A stretch of DNA of 6,650 nucleotides from the NCBI GenBank assembly GCA_025464585.1, contig JAODGL010000184.1:1-6650 (forward strand), in the 5' to 3' direction. This DNA comes from Methanosarcinales archaeon (GTDB lineage: Archaea > Halobacteriota > Syntropharchaeia > Alkanophagales > Methanospirareceae). The notes below the pieces were generated by a model. The model ran no database searches and was not told the origin of the DNA. It worked only from the letters and a program-made list of their open reading frames with translations. Made by a program: the position numbers and the translations under genes. How positions within the stretch are numbered: the stretch's first letter is position 1; every line of letters begins with the position of its first letter. This document shows, piece after piece, positions 5,674 through 6,650 of this stretch.

Positions 5674-6650
5674 ATGGCAACAGCAATAGGAGAATCGGAA
5701 TGGGAAGTAGCGGTTCCTGAGAAACCGTTAAAGGACAAAGTGTATTTTGAGAATCTAAAAGCAAAAGTTATAGATACGAACTTATGCAGTCGGTGTTTGA
5801 CATGCGCAGCGATATGCCCCGGAGGGATAACAGTAGTAGAAAATAAAGTAGATTTCCCGGATTATGAGAACCAATGTCTTGACTGCGGTGCCTGTGTGCG
5901 GGTCTGTCCGCGGTTTGTTTACGAGCCAAAAAGCGGCTTGGGCGATTATATAGATTTTATCGCCGGGCGGTCAAAGCGGTTCGCAGGGCAAGACGGAGCG
6001 ATGGTGACTGAACTTATCGTGTCCGCAATAGAGATGGGAATGATAGACCGTGGTTTGTTCGCCGGCAGGGACGAGAAATGGGCAACTGAGATGTTCCACG
6101 TGCGAGACCCCGAACAGCTCGCGATTACCTCACTCGGAGGCACAAAATACACGTTTGCGGATGTACTGCCCGCATTAAAGGAAGCGGTGAGGTTCACGAA
6201 GCGCGGTGTGGGTGTTGTCGGAACGCCCTGCATCGTTTCGGGTGTCAGAAAGCTGCAGCAGGAATTCCCTATCTTCCGTGAAAAGGTGAAACTCGTTGTT
6301 GGCTTGTTCTGCACTGAGAATTTCCATTACAGCGATATATCGAAATTTCTGCAAGAAAAAGGTGTTGATTTCTCGAAGCTCATTAAAACTGACATAACCA
6401 AGGGTAAGTTCATCGCCACGATGAGCGATGGCGAAAAAGTGAAATTCAAGGTGAAGGAAGTAGAAGAGATAGTTGCAAGCGGTTGCAACGTTTGCACGGA
6501 CTTCACCGCGGTGGAGAGTGATGCGAGTGTGGGCAGTGTAGGCAGCGAAAAGGGATTTTCAACGGTGATTGTACGTGAAGGGAATGTGAAAGAGATTATA
6601 AGTTACATCAAGGAGAAAGGATATGCAGATTTCGGAGATGCAAAGCCAGA
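5674..6650 (+). CDS. fpoF: F420H2-oxidising subunit F (FpoF/FqoF, FrhB family), 3' truncated by window
   Basis: The ATG at 5674 opens a frame that runs to the window end without a stop (325 codons plus two bases). This is near the usual 340-390 residues, so little is missing. The protein is the electron-input module: by family knowledge an FAD/iron-sulfur enzyme that oxidises reduced coenzyme F420 at the cytoplasmic face. Residues 35-80 hold two CxxCxxCxxxCP motifs (C38/C41/C44/C48 and C68/C71/C74/C78). From about residue 97 the FrhB-type catalytic part follows: GQDGAMVTELI at 105-115, VGTPCIVSGVRKL at 182-194, GLFCTENFHY at 210-219 and CNVCTDFTAVESDASVGSVG at 271-290, then GFSTVIVR at 294-301. 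Related proteins are FrhB of F420-reducing hydrogenase and soluble ferredoxin:F420 oxidoreductases. The two N-terminal clusters and the location beside the complex favour FpoF/FqoF. It has its own promoter and lacks a Shine-Dalgarno site. Confidence 0.93.
   Translation, partial: MATAIGESEWEVAVPEKPLKDKVYFENLKAKVIDTNLCSRCLTCAAICPGGITVVENKVDFPDYENQCLDCGACVRVCPRFVYEPKSGLGDYIDFIAGRSKRFAGQDGAMVTELIVSAIEMGMIDRGLFAGRDEKWATEMFHVRDPEQLAITSLGGTKYTFADVLPALKEAVRFTKRGVGVVGTPCIVSGVRKLQQEFPIFREKVKLVVGLFCTENFHYSDISKFLQEKGVDFSKLIKTDITKGKFIATMSDGEKVKFKVKEVEEIVASGCNVCTDFTAVESDASVGSVGSEKGFSTVIVREGNVKEIISYIKEKGYADFGDAKP

Noticed and set aside
5946..6314. Open frame of 122 codons on the minus strand
   Set aside because: It is antisense to the F subunit, whose FrhB motifs on the + strand are unmistakable.

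Overview
The window holds the downstream half of an archaeal gene cluster for an F420H2 dehydrogenase. This is the complex I relative called Fpo in methanogens and Fqo in Archaeoglobus. Evidence for an archaeon: the cluster ends in an FpoF/FqoF/FrhB-type F420-oxidising subunit, the NADH module genes nuoE, nuoF and nuoG are absent where they would be expected, the last gene has an archaeal BRE/TATA promoter that is probably leaderless, and ATA (Ile) and AGG/AGA (Arg) codons are common. GC content looks to be in the mid-40s by eye. From memory, the order N-A-B-C-D-H-I-F matches the Archaeoglobus fqo cluster, and ANME-1-type methane oxidisers and Syntrophoarchaeum relatives are also thought to carry Fqo-like clusters. 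An uncultured archaeon of that neighbourhood is my best guess, but the sequence alone does not fix the taxon.

Layout, all on the + strand: the 3' part of an antiporter-like membrane subunit N (1-1074); subunit A (1089-1439); a single gene fusing subunits B, C and D (1442-3763); membrane subunit H (3787-4887); an enlarged iron-sulfur subunit I with four ferredoxin motifs (4889-5620); a 53-base gap with its own promoter; and the start of the F420H2-oxidising subunit F (5674 to the window end). Gaps between the first five genes are 1-23 bases, as in one transcription unit with Shine-Dalgarno sites at each junction. There is no non-coding stretch over 300 bases, and I found no RNA gene, mobile element, CRISPR array or repeat.

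How the genes work together: F would take a hydride from F420H2 onto flavin and pass electrons through its ferredoxin clusters to I. From there they go to cluster N2 in the B domain and to the quinone or methanophenazine site between the B and D domains and H. Subunits A, H and N, plus presumably J, K, L and M upstream of the window, form the membrane arm that couples this to ion translocation.

The least ordinary points are the B-C-D triple fusion, the two extra [4Fe-4S] motifs in I, the separate promoter of F, and substitutions at key positions in D (quinone-site Tyr to Ile, shifted His), N (TM5 Glu to Val) and A (loop Cys to Ser). The overall system is a known one; these are variations on it.
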